Position numbers and translations under genes: made by a program. Below the pieces are notes generated by a model. It did not search any database. It was not told where the DNA came from and saw only the letters and a program-made list of their open reading frames with translations. Shown piece by piece: positions 12,043-24,549 of a stretch of DNA of 64,000 nt. The DNA comes from Pogostemon cablin (Eukaryota > Streptophyta > Magnoliopsida > Lamiales > Lamiaceae), in NCBI GenBank assembly GCA_023678885.1, contig CM042962.1, positions 21,280,336 to 21,344,335 of the forward strand, in the 5' to 3' direction. Each line of letters begins with the position of its first letter. Position 1 is the first letter of the stretch.

Positions 12043-13633
12043 TGTTGCATGTTTTCGAGTGCATATAAATAAATCCACAGGTGTAGGGATATCGATTGTA
12101 GCAGCAGGCAACCAAATTAAAATATCAAATCCTAGGGACGGAAAACTACTTATTTTCAAAATTTACTAAATTAAATAAAACATGTGACAAATTCAATTAT
12201 TTGATAATTATTAAACTAAATACTTTCAAAATTAAATAAAAAGCAATTAAATTAAATAAGGATATTCTAGAATGAGAAACAGTAGCTCTAGAGATTCTTG
12301 ATTAAACTAATTAATTAAATACTTTGATGGTCGAGTTCAATTCCTATAGATACTTATGGAAGAGTCACTAACCTTTACTAATCCAGTTATTTGGCCTAAA
12401 CAAATTGGTAATTTATCTGATTTATCTTCTAGGACTCTAGGTTAATAAGCTTATCTTCCCCTGTAGGTGCTTACTATATTGTCCCCTCACTCGTCAGGTA
12501 ATAAAACTAATGCGTGTTCCCTTTTTAGGTACTATGATTTTATTACCTAATTTCATGAATATTACTAATATGACAATTCATCAATATCAATAACATCCAT
12601 CACAATTTCTATGTTTAATAAGCTAAAGAATCAATTCAATTACTTTAACTTATACAAAATAATCAAATAATTCAATTGTGCACACAAGTTATAATTATCC
12701 CAAGTATTGATCAATATCATGAAATATTCACAAACGTTACACAATTTAAATTAGTCCGTTTCCAAGAAATTCATAGAAAAAGCAAATAAGCATTCTACAA
12801 GTTATGAACCATCATCAAGTAACCAACTAAATTAAACTTAATCCATCTAACCCTAGAACTACTCAAAGTGTTTACCCCATGGAATTACAGGAAACTTCCA
12901 CGGGTATAAGAAGGATCTTACCACAGTTCATATTTATTGAAAGGAAATTGAGTTTGAAAATAAAACTCTGGATCAAAGAATTGTTGATGCTCTTCTCTCC
13001 CTCTCGTCCAGTTGATCTCCCCTTCTTGAATGGCACACACCGGAATGGTGGAGTGAATGGGTGGAATGAATGGAATGAAGTAGTGTGTGATGGTGGACGA
13101 GTGGTGTGTGTGGGATCGGTGGTTGTGTGTTCGGATATTTTATCCACAGGGGGACGTGTTCTGCTGTGATGTTCCGCGTTCTGCTTCTGCAATCCACGCT
13201 GGCAAGGGATGAAGTTTGCTTGATGGGCTTAAGGGCGTGTGAAAATTTCCAAATAGGCCCACATACGCAACTTTAAGACTTGAATTCCAAATCTTCTCAT
13301 TCCCACCATGTATGATAGTTGCGCCCTACCACTTCTATTAGATCAACCCAATGAACGTGGCATGTATGACAATTAATTCAAAAGCAATTACTTGGTCTGT
13401 GCCCTGCCAAATTTGTAAATACTCCAACTTCCGTGGCATGAGTAACCCATGCAACCCAAACTAATTTACATATTTGATGTCCCACTTCAATTGTAATTCT
13501 CTTTTAATAATGCATAAGTTCTACTCAAAATATGCCTAAAATCTGCAAAATCTCAACAATACCCGTGAAGTCATAATATATATGAAAATAAGTAATAAAA
13601 CTCCATAAACAAAGCTAAAAAAAGCAAAAATCA
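12043..13633. mobile_element. Solo LTR-like insertion (family B) in the pararetrovirus
   Basis: The plus-strand start (TGTTGCATGTTTTCGAGTGC) is similar to the start of LTR family A and the internal layout is comparable, including the ATATC...TTG.AGC..CAACCAA region. Viral coding sequence resumes on the far side. Borders are uncertain: a shared catat at about 12063-12067 and 13632-13636 could be a 5-bp target duplication, which would put the left edge about 20 bp further right. The frames inside (12872-13197) are overlapping and unconserved and are not called as genes. Confidence 0.5.
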
Positions 13634-13639
13634 TATGAG

Positions 13640-14810
13640 AACTGCCTATGAAAAGCATAATCTTTTGTGCTTAACACACACCATTTGACAGGAATGATCG
13701 TTTTAGGATTTTCTTATGTGTTCCATAGATTTGGAATGTCCAGGAAAAAATCCAAGGGGCATAGAACTTGGTACAAAAGGTTCCTAAAGGTGTGAAGTTT
13801 TATTCTTCAAAGGCAGTTGGAGAGTATTTGGTTTCGAAGATGTCAAAGGATTGCTGGATTAATGGTGGTAGGACATCTGGTACCGAACCAAAAATATCCC
13901 ACCAGTTTGACCATCAGATGGGGAAGGAATTGATGTCAGCTGTTCTATCAAAGTAAAAAAGCCTCTGGATTTATTTGTTATCCAAAATGTGCTGTACCAA
14001 GCTTGTTGGTATTCAAAGTAGTTGAAAAGCCTGTTTGCAAAAGGCTCATTGGAATAGTCTTCTCCAAAAGCTATAGGTTCATGTAGTGATCCGTACTAAC
14101 TTGAAGGAGGCATGACTTTGAAAATCTTGCATTGGGAATATGAGACGTCAAACCTATTTGTTTTTTAGAATTCATGTTTGATTTGAGTTGATTCATTGTA
14201 TTCAAGAATTGCTTGGTAGTAGGCATTGGTTTTTACATGATCAAATTATTTTGAAAAGTTGTTTTCGCCAAAATTGGCTTGGGCTGTATCAAAAGTGTCT
14301 TCCCTTTCAATCCTTGTTCAATGGTTATGATATTTTGGGAGTGTGACTTAGAAAACCATATTGGGGATGAGGACTGAGATGATTGAACATTTGATCTGGA
14401 GTTTGATTTGGAAATATTTGAATAAGAACTGGACAGAGAAATGGGATTTGATGGAGTATTTTGTAAGGCCATGGGTTTTGGATTAATGTTGAGGGCAGGT
14501 TTTGGGATGTATCTTGCTTTTGGATCAGAAGGTTTTGACAGGAAGGTTCTGGAGTGAGAGATTGGTTTAAAGTCTGGTTCGGGCCCAAAAGTTATATAGT
14601 AATCATAATTACCATTGTAAGAGCTGATAGCTCCTACCATTGGATCCCAGTTTGCAAATCTTTCTTTTAATGCCTGATGAGTTGTTTTTGATGTTGCTGT
14701 GTCTTCTAGCTCCTCTTTATTTGTGGTATCTGTTTTTGAAGTTTATATTTCTGAGCTGGAAATACTCAGGTGAATCCTAACTGGTTTCGACGGCATCTGT
14801 CCTGTTTTAT
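13640..14810 (-). pseudogene. Pararetrovirus polyprotein, region after RNase H
   Basis: The minus strand at 14233-14640 gives a 135-residue Ser/Pro/Asn-rich frame including SSYNGNYDYYITFGPEP, and 13700-14220 gives an aromatic-rich stretch (NYFEYQQAWYSTFW) with frame breaks. Position and composition match a polyprotein C-terminal extension. The plus-strand frame at 13768-13956 is a shadow. Confidence 0.5.
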
Positions 14811-16110
14811 AAGAATTCACGAGTTAAGAAATCAGGAATGTAGTTAGTATCTCCTCTTTTATATTCAATATCAAAATCAAAAACACTAAGTAAAGCTTTC
14901 CAACGTGCAAAAATTTGTCTAGAAGCTAAAATTTGTACATCATTTTGGAGAATTTCTTTAGCACTTTTGCAATTGACTCTTAAAAGGAATTTTTTTTAAG
15001 TAAGTCGCTCTGGAATTTTAGTATGCATAAAATTATGCTTAAAATCTCTTTTTTAACAGTGGAATTATTTTTCTGTGTTTCATTCAAGTGTGCTGATGTA
15101 AATTGTATAATGACCTCTTTCCCATCTTTGATTTGTTTAAGAATACCACCATAAGAAGTTTCTGAAGCATCAGTCTCAACGATTTTTGGTAAAGTTGGAT
15201 CAGCTAGATGGAGACATGGGATTTTTATAATTTGTGATTTAATATCTTGTATTAGTGAGGTATACACATCTGTCCATGGGGCAAGGTTCTTTTTAAGTCT
15301 ATCATGGAGAGGTTTAAGATTTGTTTTTATGTTCCGGTAGTAATCCAATACATAGTTGAAGCTGCCTAGGAACCTTTGGAGTTGGTTTTAATCAAGGATT
15401 CTAATCGAAAACTTTTCGGCAAACATAAGTGATCTTTCTATTGGAGTAATAGTGCCTTGTGTAATGTAATGTCCTAAGAATCTTATCTTTGTTTGAAAAA
15501 GACTAATCTTAAACTCAGAAATTACCAGACCATTGTTTTTAGTAACTGAAAGAAAAATTCCTAGGTGTTTAAAATGTTCGTCTATGATCTTTGAGAAAAT
15601 TAAAACATCATCAATATAGACAATGCAAAATTTACGGTAATTGTTGTAAATGTCATTCATGATTTTCTAAAATTTGGAAGGTGCATTTTTTAATCTAAAT
15701 GGCATTACATTCCATTCATACTCTGACCAAAAGGAACTGTGAAGGCAGTTTTGTACCTGTCTTTTGGAGCGATCTGTATTTGCCCAAATCCTGATTTTAT
15801 ATCAAATTTTGAAAATATATATGCATCATAAAACCATTGCAGTAAATCTTTTTTGTTTGGAATAGGGTATCGAATCCATTTAAGTGCTTTATTTAATGAT
15901 GTGAAATTAATAACTAGTCTAGGTATTCCTCTCTCTATTTTAGATGCTTTGTTAACACAGAAAGATGCATAGCTCCAAGGGGATTTGGATTCAGATATAA
16001 TTTTTTTATTGATGAGATCTTTGATTTCTTTTCTGCAAAATTCTAGAAGATCACTGTTCATTGCAATGGCGGTGGCTTTCGTAGGAATGTTGATTTCATC
16101 GAAGGAAGGT
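14811..16110 (-). pseudogene. Pararetrovirus reverse transcriptase-RNase H
   Basis: The minus strand from 16061 down carries RT fingers/palm (SPWSYASFCVNK; PRLVINF), the YIDD catalytic motif at 15607-15618, the thumb, and RNase H (VETDASETSYGGILKQ at about 15140-15190) ending at IPDFLTREF near 14830. The enzyme would copy pregenomic RNA into DNA. It is broken into at least three frames: 15705-16061, 15388-15660 and 14980-15348. The catalytic aspartates of RT remain visible. Resemblance is closer to Caulimoviridae than to Gypsy RT by phrasing, and no integrase follows. Confidence 0.85.
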
Positions 16111-16399
16111 TCATATGGAAGATTAATAACATGTTTCTTTCTTTCCTAAAAGGCATTTGGAAGATTAGAACATTCTTGTTGTTTTATGAGATTATGGAGC
16201 TCTGATATTTTCTGTTGGGTATGTGGGTCCTATAATTGAGTTTCGATGCGTGCTATATGAATATTTCTTTTAACCTTATTTAATGTAGAGGTTTTTGTTT
16301 GAACAATGTTATTAATGGAGTTTTCATATATAGAGCAAGCCTTAAGGAGATTAATCTTTCTAGTATGTGTTTTTTCAATAAAATTAAAGTGTAAATTCT

Positions 16400-16740
16400 T
16401 ATTATGAATTTTGAAAGTAATATCATCAGTGCCGATAGTATAAGGTGTTATTAGATTAAGAAAAGGAGTTCATAGAATAACCATATGGTGTATGTCTCAA
16501 ATGACTAGAAAAGAAGTTCTTAAAGCAATACCATCATTTATAATAGAGGTGTCGACCTTTAAGGAAACTATTAATTTTGAATCATTAGCAGCACGTAATT
16601 TTGTTTGGGTTTTTTGAAGGAATTTGGATGGGGCAAAATCTTCTTTGGTACAATTTAAGTCTGCTCCTGTATCAAAAAGAGCTATGGTATCTAGAAAGAA
16701 TCCTTTTGCAAATTCAAATTTTACTTAAATGATGTATTTT
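16400..16740 (-). pseudogene. Pararetrovirus aspartic protease
   Basis: The minus strand contains the active-site phrase FDTGAD (codons for DTGA at 16662-16673), followed by a beta-rich segment. The position between coat protein/zinc knuckle and RT is as expected for polyprotein processing. Frame continuity with RT is lost. Confidence 0.65.
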
Positions 16741-17239
16741 CGTGATGTTATTTCCTTTAAAACAAAAAAAAATCTTTAGGAATATTATGGATGGATTGAA
16801 TTTGGTCATCCTCGTTATGATCTTCGGCATTAAGAGTTTCTATTGTTTGTTTAATAGTTTGGGAATCTTGGACTTATTTTTCTTTGAGCTTTTTAATCTC
16901 AAATTTTAGGTCTTTCATTTCTTTGTATAGGCTTTGTAAAGTGGGAGTTTTAAAATTGTTGTTAGAATTGCTAAGAATGTGAGTAAGGTTATACGATTCT
17001 GGTTTAGAGGTATTTTGTTGGAGAAGTTTCTCAGGTTTATCAAGGCATTGTAATAATTGACTAAATCATTTTTCTTGTAATTGGGGATCATTAAGTTGTT
17101 TTATTATATCAATAAGAGTGTTGTTCTTTGGTATAGTGTTGATGGATGGGTCGGAATTAGAAGATTCAACATCATATTCATGTATATTAAAAATATTTTT
17201 ATTTTCTTGTGAAGAATCGGAGTATATCGATTCGTCTTC

Positions 17240-19015
17240 TGATTCTTCATCCGACGATATTAAGAGTAGGTTTGAGATTTAACTAAGAACTTCTTCGTCA
17301 AGTTGAAGTTTATTTAATCTTTTTTGAATTTGCAGTATCTTTCAATATGTCCTGGTTTATTGCATCTAAAACATTTAACAATGTTTTTGTACGATCCTTA
17401 TTATTAATCGCTTGTTTTTCTCTTTTGGAGTTATTGTAATATGTTGGGCATTTGAAGGATTTGTAATTTTTATTATAATCTTTTTAAACTTATTGGGAAA
17501 TTTTTTGCAATCACAGTTAGAATTATATGTCTTTGATGAACATATATCAAATTGCTTGCAAAAAGTTCCAAGTTCAGTCTTTGTTTGTTTAAATTCTTGT
17601 TCTAGGTGTTGTTGGATTTTTAAATCTTGGCATATTTAATCCTTCTTCTTGAATAATACTAATCAAATAACCATAAGTATAACTGTCGTAGTCAATTATT
17701 TGTGACCTTGATAGAATTCGGATTTTATTACGAACCTTTTCCCCTAACAACGTTGGTAAATCCTGCTAGAAAATTTTCTTTCCAAAATGGTTGATTAGAA
17801 TCATCACAATACATAAGTCTGGTTATAAAAGTTTTCTTGTATTCTTGGAAAGTTTTCTGCATCGGAGGTTAGATAGGAGTTAAGTGTTTCTATTTCTAAT
17901 GTGAGTGGGGTCTCCTAAGAAGTGCATAGAAATAGTTTGGATTAGGGTGGTGACAACGCCTTGTTGGGGTTCGCCATTGTCTTCTCGTATAGGAGAATTA
18001 TTTTCATCTAGTTTTATAGTGTTTAGAATATCAGAGTGTTGTGATGGTGTGAGATGGAAATTCCGCCATCCTTTTAATTGTCCAGAAAAACCTGATATAA
18101 GAATTTCAGCAATGGCTCTATCTTAAGCATTATTTTGTATTCTGTAAGCATTGGTTGTCATGGTCATTTGTTGTAATAAAAAAAGTATTTGATGTTCTCC
18201 TAGACCATCAGGGTTCCAGTTATATACTGAAGTGGAATTAAATCGGGTTTGATTGATGGGTTGAGTTTGGAATTCAAGGTGGTTACAAGGAAGCGGTTGA
18301 ATATCCCTATTAACTCTATTAAAGGTAATGACATGACTCTAGAAGAAGTAGTAGGGGTGATAGGGTGTCTGGTGCATAATCATTGCTAGAGTTTCCAATA
18401 ATTCTAGAAAGTTGGGTTTGAAGTTCTTTGACAAAGTCATTTTTATTATCAAAAATACTTTGGACACTGAATTTGGATACTTGAAAAGGTTTAAATAGAG
18501 GTTTTTTGATAGGAGAGGTTTTGGGTGAAATATCAAAGTTTGTAATATCTTATACATATCCTTCAATCCTATCTAATTGTTTACCTAAAGTGTTAAGATG
18601 GATATTAGTGTAGTTACTTTGGGCAACAAGGTTTTGTATATTTGCTTTATCATTCTCATTAATCTATTTTAAAGGAGTTGTGTCAATGGGTTGATCTTTG
18701 ACGAAAAATTTGAAGGACTGTAAATGCGGGTGATTACTGTCAAAAGATTTGTTTCCAAAAACTGTTTCCCAGTGAGCTTTTCTGTGCGTAATAGTATTAA
18801 AAGTTTTTTGTGCTGGGTAATTATTTTGGAAGAGTTCAAACCAAGTGAAAAAAGGAAAAATAATTTTATTGTCAGCGAAAAATTTGTAAAAGGCATCTTG
18901 AATTAATTTTCTGTCAGAAAGAACGTTTTTGAAAAACCAAATTCTTTTTTCCTTGATTTCATCAAAGTAAAATTCATTATGGAGTAAAGTCTTGTCAATA
19001 TTAAAATCTTATTCA
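17240..19015 (-). pseudogene. Pararetrovirus coat protein region with CCHC zinc knuckle
   Basis: A CX2CX4HX4C knuckle (KCFRCNKPGHIERYCKFKK) lies at 17332-17373 on the minus strand. It is preceded by a long coat-like region: the segment at 17900-18300 includes ILISGFSGQLKGWRN, and 18660-19000 includes FFKNVLSDRKLIQDAFYKFF. A Ser/Glu/Asp-rich acidic linker lies at about 17150-17290, between knuckle and protease. The knuckle would bind RNA during packaging. At least four in-frame stops occur and the 5' part is displaced by the hAT-like insertion at 19024. Confidence 0.65.
17332..17373 (-). other. CCHC zinc-knuckle codons
   Basis: The first Cys codon is at 17371-17373 and the last at 17332-17334. 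All four metal ligands are present, in contrast to the surrounding stops. Confidence 0.8.
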
Positions 19016-19023
19016 ATGACATT

Positions 19024-19905
19024 TAGGGGTGTAAGGTATGGTACGGGTACGCCAAATCCATACCCTATCCTATACCTATTTCCTTCACATATACCTTACC
19101 CTATTTCCCTCAAATGTATCATCTGGTAGGATACGGGTAATATCCATCAGATAATGGATAATTCGCGGATAAACGGTTATCCACATATTTTAAAATGACC
19201 ACCCCTAGTTGTCTTCACTCTTCCCATTTATCCCTATGATGCCGACACCTCTCTTTATCTTATCCGCCTCAAATAAATACAAATGCCCAACATATAAATA
19301 AATCATCACTCTCAACCACACAAGAATCATGAATCAGATTACAAAATAAGGCTTCAAGTTATACTAATAGCATTAAAAAATCCAAGTAGCACAATTAAAA
19401 CTCATCAAACTAATCTAACAACGTTTAATAAATCAACTTCAATTGCTGCATGACTTCAAGATCTTCATAGTTCCATAATCTCAAATTAAATTGACAACAG
19501 ATTCATCATATAAAAAAACACATATATAAATATTAAAGGACATATATTTTAATAACTGTCATTATAATACTTTTCTTAAATCATAATCTCACTTACATCT
19601 TCTTCATCACTTGAAAAGGCAGTGACTCCTTTTGCAACTCTAGATGATGATACAATATCTAAAACACGAATATTAGATATTAAGATGTTAATTTATAATA
19701 TATATATATATATATATAAAGTATGCCGGTAAATGGGTAGGGTAGATGGGTATTTTATAAAAACCATACCCTACCCATACCCTTAACATTTTAAACGGAT
19801 ACGGGTACTACCCTACCCGATACCCGATTATGCTCTACCCTACCCTTACCCGATAGGGTATTACCCACTGGGTACCCGAACCCGCGGGTAAAATTGATAG
19901 CCCTA
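19024..19905. mobile_element. hAT-like non-autonomous element (882 bp)
   Basis: A perfect 8-bp target duplication, ATGACATT, lies at 19016-19023 and 19906-19913. The termini are TAGGG...CCCTA. Both subterminal regions (about 19040-19165 and 19725-19890) are dense in TACCC/GGGTA and TATCC motifs in both orientations, as transposase-binding repeats of hAT elements often are. There is no transposase reading frame. It sits in the pararetrovirus between the coat and movement protein segments. Confidence 0.85.
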
Positions 19906-19913
19906 ATGACATT

Positions 19914-21005
19914 TAGTTCATTAATATTCTCCGTGACAGAAGAAAACATAGGACTGACAGGTTCATCAGTGAGATCTTGATCTCGACGATTATAAATAGA
20001 TTTAGGAATAGGAGAAGTAAAATTAATATTTCTCAGAGAGGTTGTAGGGATATCAGAGGTTGAGAATCTAGATTGTTTTATAAGACTATTTATGTGAGAG
20101 ACTCTTCCTAATTCGATTGTTCGGTTGTCAGAATCAATATAAGTAACATCATAGTTGTCGCTAGTTTGGTTTCTATGAAAAGACAGTGTAACTTGACCTT
20201 AGCTATTTTGGGATATGGATTTGAGATGGGGATTAGGTGGAGGAAGTAAATATCGTTAAGGTTCTGCTGCATCATCAAGAATCTATTCTACTGGAAGAGT
20301 AACATCCTTCAATTGAATAGATTTGGATATAACAGCATTTGATTTTCTAAAATCTGTTTGGAGGAGTAGTGTTTCTCCTTTCTTGCTATGGAGTCGTACC
20401 TTAGTAGCAAAGGCTGACAAAATGGCTTTGTAATATATTCTAAAAACAATTGCAATGGGAATAGATCCTTCGAGCATTTTATAATTATGGGTTTTAATTT
20501 GGAGCACCAGTGATTTCAAAATGTTCGTATCACGAAGAGAAATAGTGAGATTAGGGTAACAATCGAATGAAATTGGACCCATACAAAGGCTTGATTCTAT
20601 TGAACTGAGAACGGATTCATCAAAGTTTACAAAACGAGCATCTCTAAGAATAGCAAGGATAGAGGCATCAAGACCTTCTTTAGTTAGAGATTTTATGCCG
20701 ATTTGTACTAATCCGATGTGTATATATTTATATCCTTTGGAGTAGTGTTTATCGAGTGATGCTTTAGAGAGTAAGGTAATAGTCTAAAAAGGTTTTTCTA
20801 GTTGGATGTCTCTTTCTTTGATTTTGATTGCAAAATCAGTAGTGAATGAAAGGAATTTAGATGTTTCTTAAATTTTATCTTTAAAATTTTTTTGGATTTT
20901 CCAATCTTCGATGGATTTATTAAAGTCCTCGATAATTGTTTCTTTAGTATGGACTAATTTCTTTGGACTAGAAGTGTTGGCTTCTGAGGCGCTAGAGAAG
21001 GAGCG
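19914..21005 (-). pseudogene. Pararetrovirus movement protein
   Basis: Minus-strand reading from about 21000 gives a frame containing YKYIHIGLVQIGIKSL, then the 20283-20582 segment (MGPISFDCYPNLTISLRD), the conserved beta-barrel core of the 30K-type movement protein that enlarges plasmodesmata in this virus family. In-frame stops occur near 20867 and 20787. A linker continues through 19914-20280 towards the hAT-like insertion. It is the most upstream viral domain and begins immediately after the AT tract, so the leader is missing on this side. Confidence 0.65.
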
Positions 21006-21008
21006 TTG

Positions 21009-21117
<109 letters not shown>

Positions 21118-21506
21118 AGACGATCTCACACAAGTCTTGGCATAATATAATATAATATAACGTGTACATAAATTGATGTCCAACCATAATAATTTTATTG
21201 TGATATCAAATAAAAAAAATGTATATATAGTTACCTTATAGATTTTGTTTATACTTTATACAAGTAAAATTGATATTGAAATTCCCGGCGTGTTTTACAA
21301 CTCTTTTCTCATTAATATTTATGGATGGTGTTAAGTTGGTACTCATTTCATTTATTTTTTAAATATATTTACCATAAATATCAACTTTCCAATTTCCAGT
21401 TGACTTAGCAGACTTGCTTGGCTTGTTGCAATTTTTCCAAATATTTCTCACGACAAATTAGACTTCAAATTTATATTTACTTCTTAAACTGAACAAGCTA
21501 AGAGTG
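21118..21506. other. Unassigned AT-rich sequence
   Basis: I see no gene or element signature here. Confidence 0.4.
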
Positions 21507-21872
21507 ACAGAAACATAAGAGTACAGAGAAATATGTGAGGATCCTATTGATCGGCGTGAGTTTCACCTAGATTTTTGGGCTTAATTGCATGTATTTAATT
21601 GGATTTATTTGGCTTTAATTCACTAATAAAGTATGATTTTAATGAAAATACTATTAATTGCTTAATTAGTTTGAGAAAGGTATTTTTTTATTTTTTCAGA
21701 AAAAGGGCGATTTTGAGGCAAAAATATATTCTTGATATGAAAAGGAAGATGCGGGAGAAAACGACGCTCAATTTGAAGTTAAAACAAGCAAGAACGAGGC
21801 AAATAAAAATAGAATGGAGCATTGGGCTAGATGAATCGAGTATTGGGCCACAAGGGTGCTGGAGCTATTGGG

Positions 21873-22067
21873 CCACGCTGACCTGGACCACATTGGGCTA
21901 ATACATGGCCCATGGGCCTGTCTGTGCCTTAATTAAAAAATGAAGAAAGAAGCGCGGAGGCTGGGTTAGCCACGCTGACCTGGGCCACATTGGGCTGATG
22001 CATGACCCATGAGCCTATCTGTGCCTCAATTAAAAAAATAAAGAAGGAAGTGCAGAGGCTGGGTTTC
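21873..22067. repeat. 97-bp tandem duplication
   Basis: Two units start at 21873 and 21970 with ccacgctgacctgg and share cacattgggct and the poly-A-flanked tail. Confidence 0.75.
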
Positions 22068-22196
22068 AAACACATGGTCTCTGCCTCACTCATTCGCAAC
22101 AATTCCGCTAGGCTGCAAGTATAATAGTGGTAGATTTCGTCCACTATAATTCTTAATTTAGCTGAGAGCACTTAAAGAAGGAGAAAAAAAAGAAAA

Positions 22197-22290
22197 ATGC
22201 GATCACCTGGGATTCGAACCCAAGATCATCACTATCTGCAGATCTTATGGTCAGCCTCCTAACAAAATCGGCCAGACCACTCCTTATGTC
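22197..22290 (-). ncRNA. tRNA-like relic (Pol III boxes)
   Basis: On the minus strand a perfect B box (GGTTCGAATCC, 22210-22220) and an A-box-like TGGCCGATTTTG (22263-22274) lie at tRNA spacing. Acceptor ends do not pair, so this is a tRNA-derived piece rather than a tRNA gene. Confidence 0.4.
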
Positions 22291-22353
22291 AGGTTTCATC
22301 TGTTTCACTCTTTAAACCTGAACCAAGAACCAGTTTTCACCCCAAAAATCTAT

Positions 22354-22724
22354 ACGAGAGACAATAATGTATATGAGTTCAAATTAGATAGAGAGACTCT
22401 TTATTGTAGTAATAGTGATACTGTAAAATAATGGGTCAGTTCTTCAATAAAATATTTACTTTCGTAATTTAATACCTATAATTACTAAAACATGTCATTA
22501 GCCACTTGTATTGGCATACTATTACCCAGAGCGAAAAGCAGTGTGGACCATGACTCAAATTGTAAACAAGTTAAAACTGAGAGAAACATAAGTGCATAGA
22601 TATATGTGAGTACCCTATAAGTGAGACAATAATGTATATGAGTTGAGATTAGATATAAACAGTCTTAGTGTTGTGAAAGTGATATTGTAAAATATTGAGT
22701 GAATTCTTCAATAAAATATTTACT
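22354..22724 (+). repeat. Diverged direct repeat, copies at 22354-22464 and 22622-22724
   Basis: Both copies contain gagacaataatgtatatgag and cttcaataaaatatttact. The second copy also extends leftwards to 22580, where it matches 21507-21547. Confidence 0.7.
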
Positions 22725-22925
22725 TGCCGAACTTCAATAGTTGGAGATATAGTGTTACATGTAGTCGAACTTTTAATAGACATGTCACATATAATGTATG
22801 TTGCCAGAAGATATACAAATATGATATCAATATTCCATTCTTAGACTGATTTTGGCTTTACATTTAGGTTTCTGTAAATTTTGAATAAGCTATTCTCTTT
22901 CCGTCTTTGCACATGTATCTGTATG

Positions 22926-22926
<1 letters not shown>

Positions 22927-22974
<48 letters not shown>
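22927..22974. repeat. (GT)n(AT)n microsatellite
   Basis: About 7 GT units run into about 17 AT units. Confidence 0.95.
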
Positions 22975-22978
<4 letters not shown>

Positions 22979-23659
22979 ACACATTATACTGCAATACATC
23001 AAAATTGAGTTTGAATTAAATATAAGATCTTCCAATTCATTCATTCAGCAAGAAGAACATATCTCTTCACTTTAAGATTATGTTCTACCCTTCTTGTCAA
23101 TCTTATTTATCTTTCATATTTATATTCTGTTACAATTGCTCCACTTTGTATGTATTAATAGCCTCTGTTGCCATTTACTAGCCATTTATGCTTGCGATCA
23201 CTATTTGTGATCATGGGTATGCTTAATTCCCCGCAAACTTAAAATTTAAGTTAACTTCATGGTAATGACCTCCACGTGCCTGCTAAGTTTTTAGCTCTTC
23301 CGCTCTATGTAGGTGAGTTTCATTACCTTTCACAAAGTGGGTCATTTCAAGCCAACCGCTCATGCTTCATAGGAAATTGTTTGTTATGAATATGCCAGTA
23401 ATTACTTATACTTAGTAGAACTAACAAATTATTAATCTTTTCTTACAATGTTGTAGATAACATTCTTAGCTGCACAATCAATATGACGGTAAACCCATGA
23501 GCATGCAGATATAAAAGATATGTTCTTCTATTATAATTTATTAGCTTTTATGAACTTTTTATTTTATATGCTTTCATTATGTGCACTGTACTACCACTCA
23601 TCTATATAATAATATTAACATAGATACAATTTTTACACAACTTCCTTTATAAATCTTAC
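22975..23659. other. Probable 5' untranslated part of the Helitron
   Basis: No coding sequence is visible. I could not place the Helitron 5' TC terminus. Confidence 0.3.
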
Positions 23660-23925
23660 TTAGTTTGTAAAGCAAGAATGCCAAGAAAAACAACATCAAC
23701 TCATATCATGCCCACACCACAAATACTTTCAAAAGAAAATACACTTGCTTTGACGACCGTAGGTTGGCAAAGAATGCCCGTCAAAAATTCCTGCGTCAAA
23801 AACAACGTTAAACCATATCTACTACATTCTCTATAAATACTATCCCATTGCAATGTGTTTCTAACACTCCAGATTTGTAACCTAATATAGCAAAATGTAA
23901 ATTTTACAATGCAAGACGTATTTAC

Positions 23926-24484
23926 ATGGAGTCTCCAAATTTTTGTTGTTCACTATGGAATATAAAATTAGTGCAAACTGAAATGCCTTCGGAATTGATT
24001 CAACTTTACCTTGGCAATACTGAACTCGCAAAAGAATTTTGTAACTACATCCATAGTTATAATAACATGTTTACCTTCATATCATTAGGTGTGCATTCTG
24101 ATAAATCTTTGGCTAAAGAAAACACTGGATTTACACATTTCGAGTGCAAGCCAACTTTATCATTTCCTTGACTCATTAATACCGTCAAACAACATAAACC
24201 CAAAAAAGTGCAATTGTATTTCTTTGGTATAGAACATGAAATCTTGAACCGCTTGTTAGTTAGCTCAAAATTTAGAGAACATCTTGTTGAAAAAATGGTT
24301 CATGTTTTGGAAGTTAATCCTTACAGAAATTTCTTCTGTAGCCTTAACAATATTCATAACCTGAACGAATACAAAATTGCTTACAAGCTGACCCCTTCTC
24401 TGACCAAAATACTTTCAATAAACCTTCTGCATTTCAAGTTGCTAGAATATGGATTAAAGCAAATAATAGTGACCAATGTATAAG
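23926..24484 (+). pseudogene. Helitron N-terminal helitron-like domain
   Basis: Frames 23926-24171 and 24208-24483 carry the pre-Rep region of plant Helitrons, with phrases such as FCNYIHSYNNMFTFISLG and LYFFGIEHEILNRLL. One stop (TGA near 24170) separates them, in the same frame. Confidence 0.65.
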
Positions 24485-24549
24485 CCCACATATTTAAGTC
24501 TACACAAACACCAACCGTTCACAAATTATCAAGTAATACTTTGGCTCCT

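Larger units (their letters stand above)
21548..22353. mobile_element. 800-bp insertion inferred from a nearby empty copy
   Basis: Segments 21507-21547 and 22354-22464 are joined without this piece in a diverged copy at 22580-22724. The edges carry inverted tagatttttggg (left) and cccaaaaatcta (right). It contains a 97-bp tandem duplication and a tRNA-like motif. The class is unknown; the frame at 21599-21901 is not convincing. Confidence 0.5.

Noticed and set aside
13768..13956. Plus-strand 62-residue frame
   Set aside because: It is antisense to pararetroviral coding sequence, which gives recognisable phrases on the minus strand.
22197..22290. A genuine tRNA gene
   Set aside because: The B box is perfect but the acceptor stem does not pair and no normal anticodon loop could be placed.
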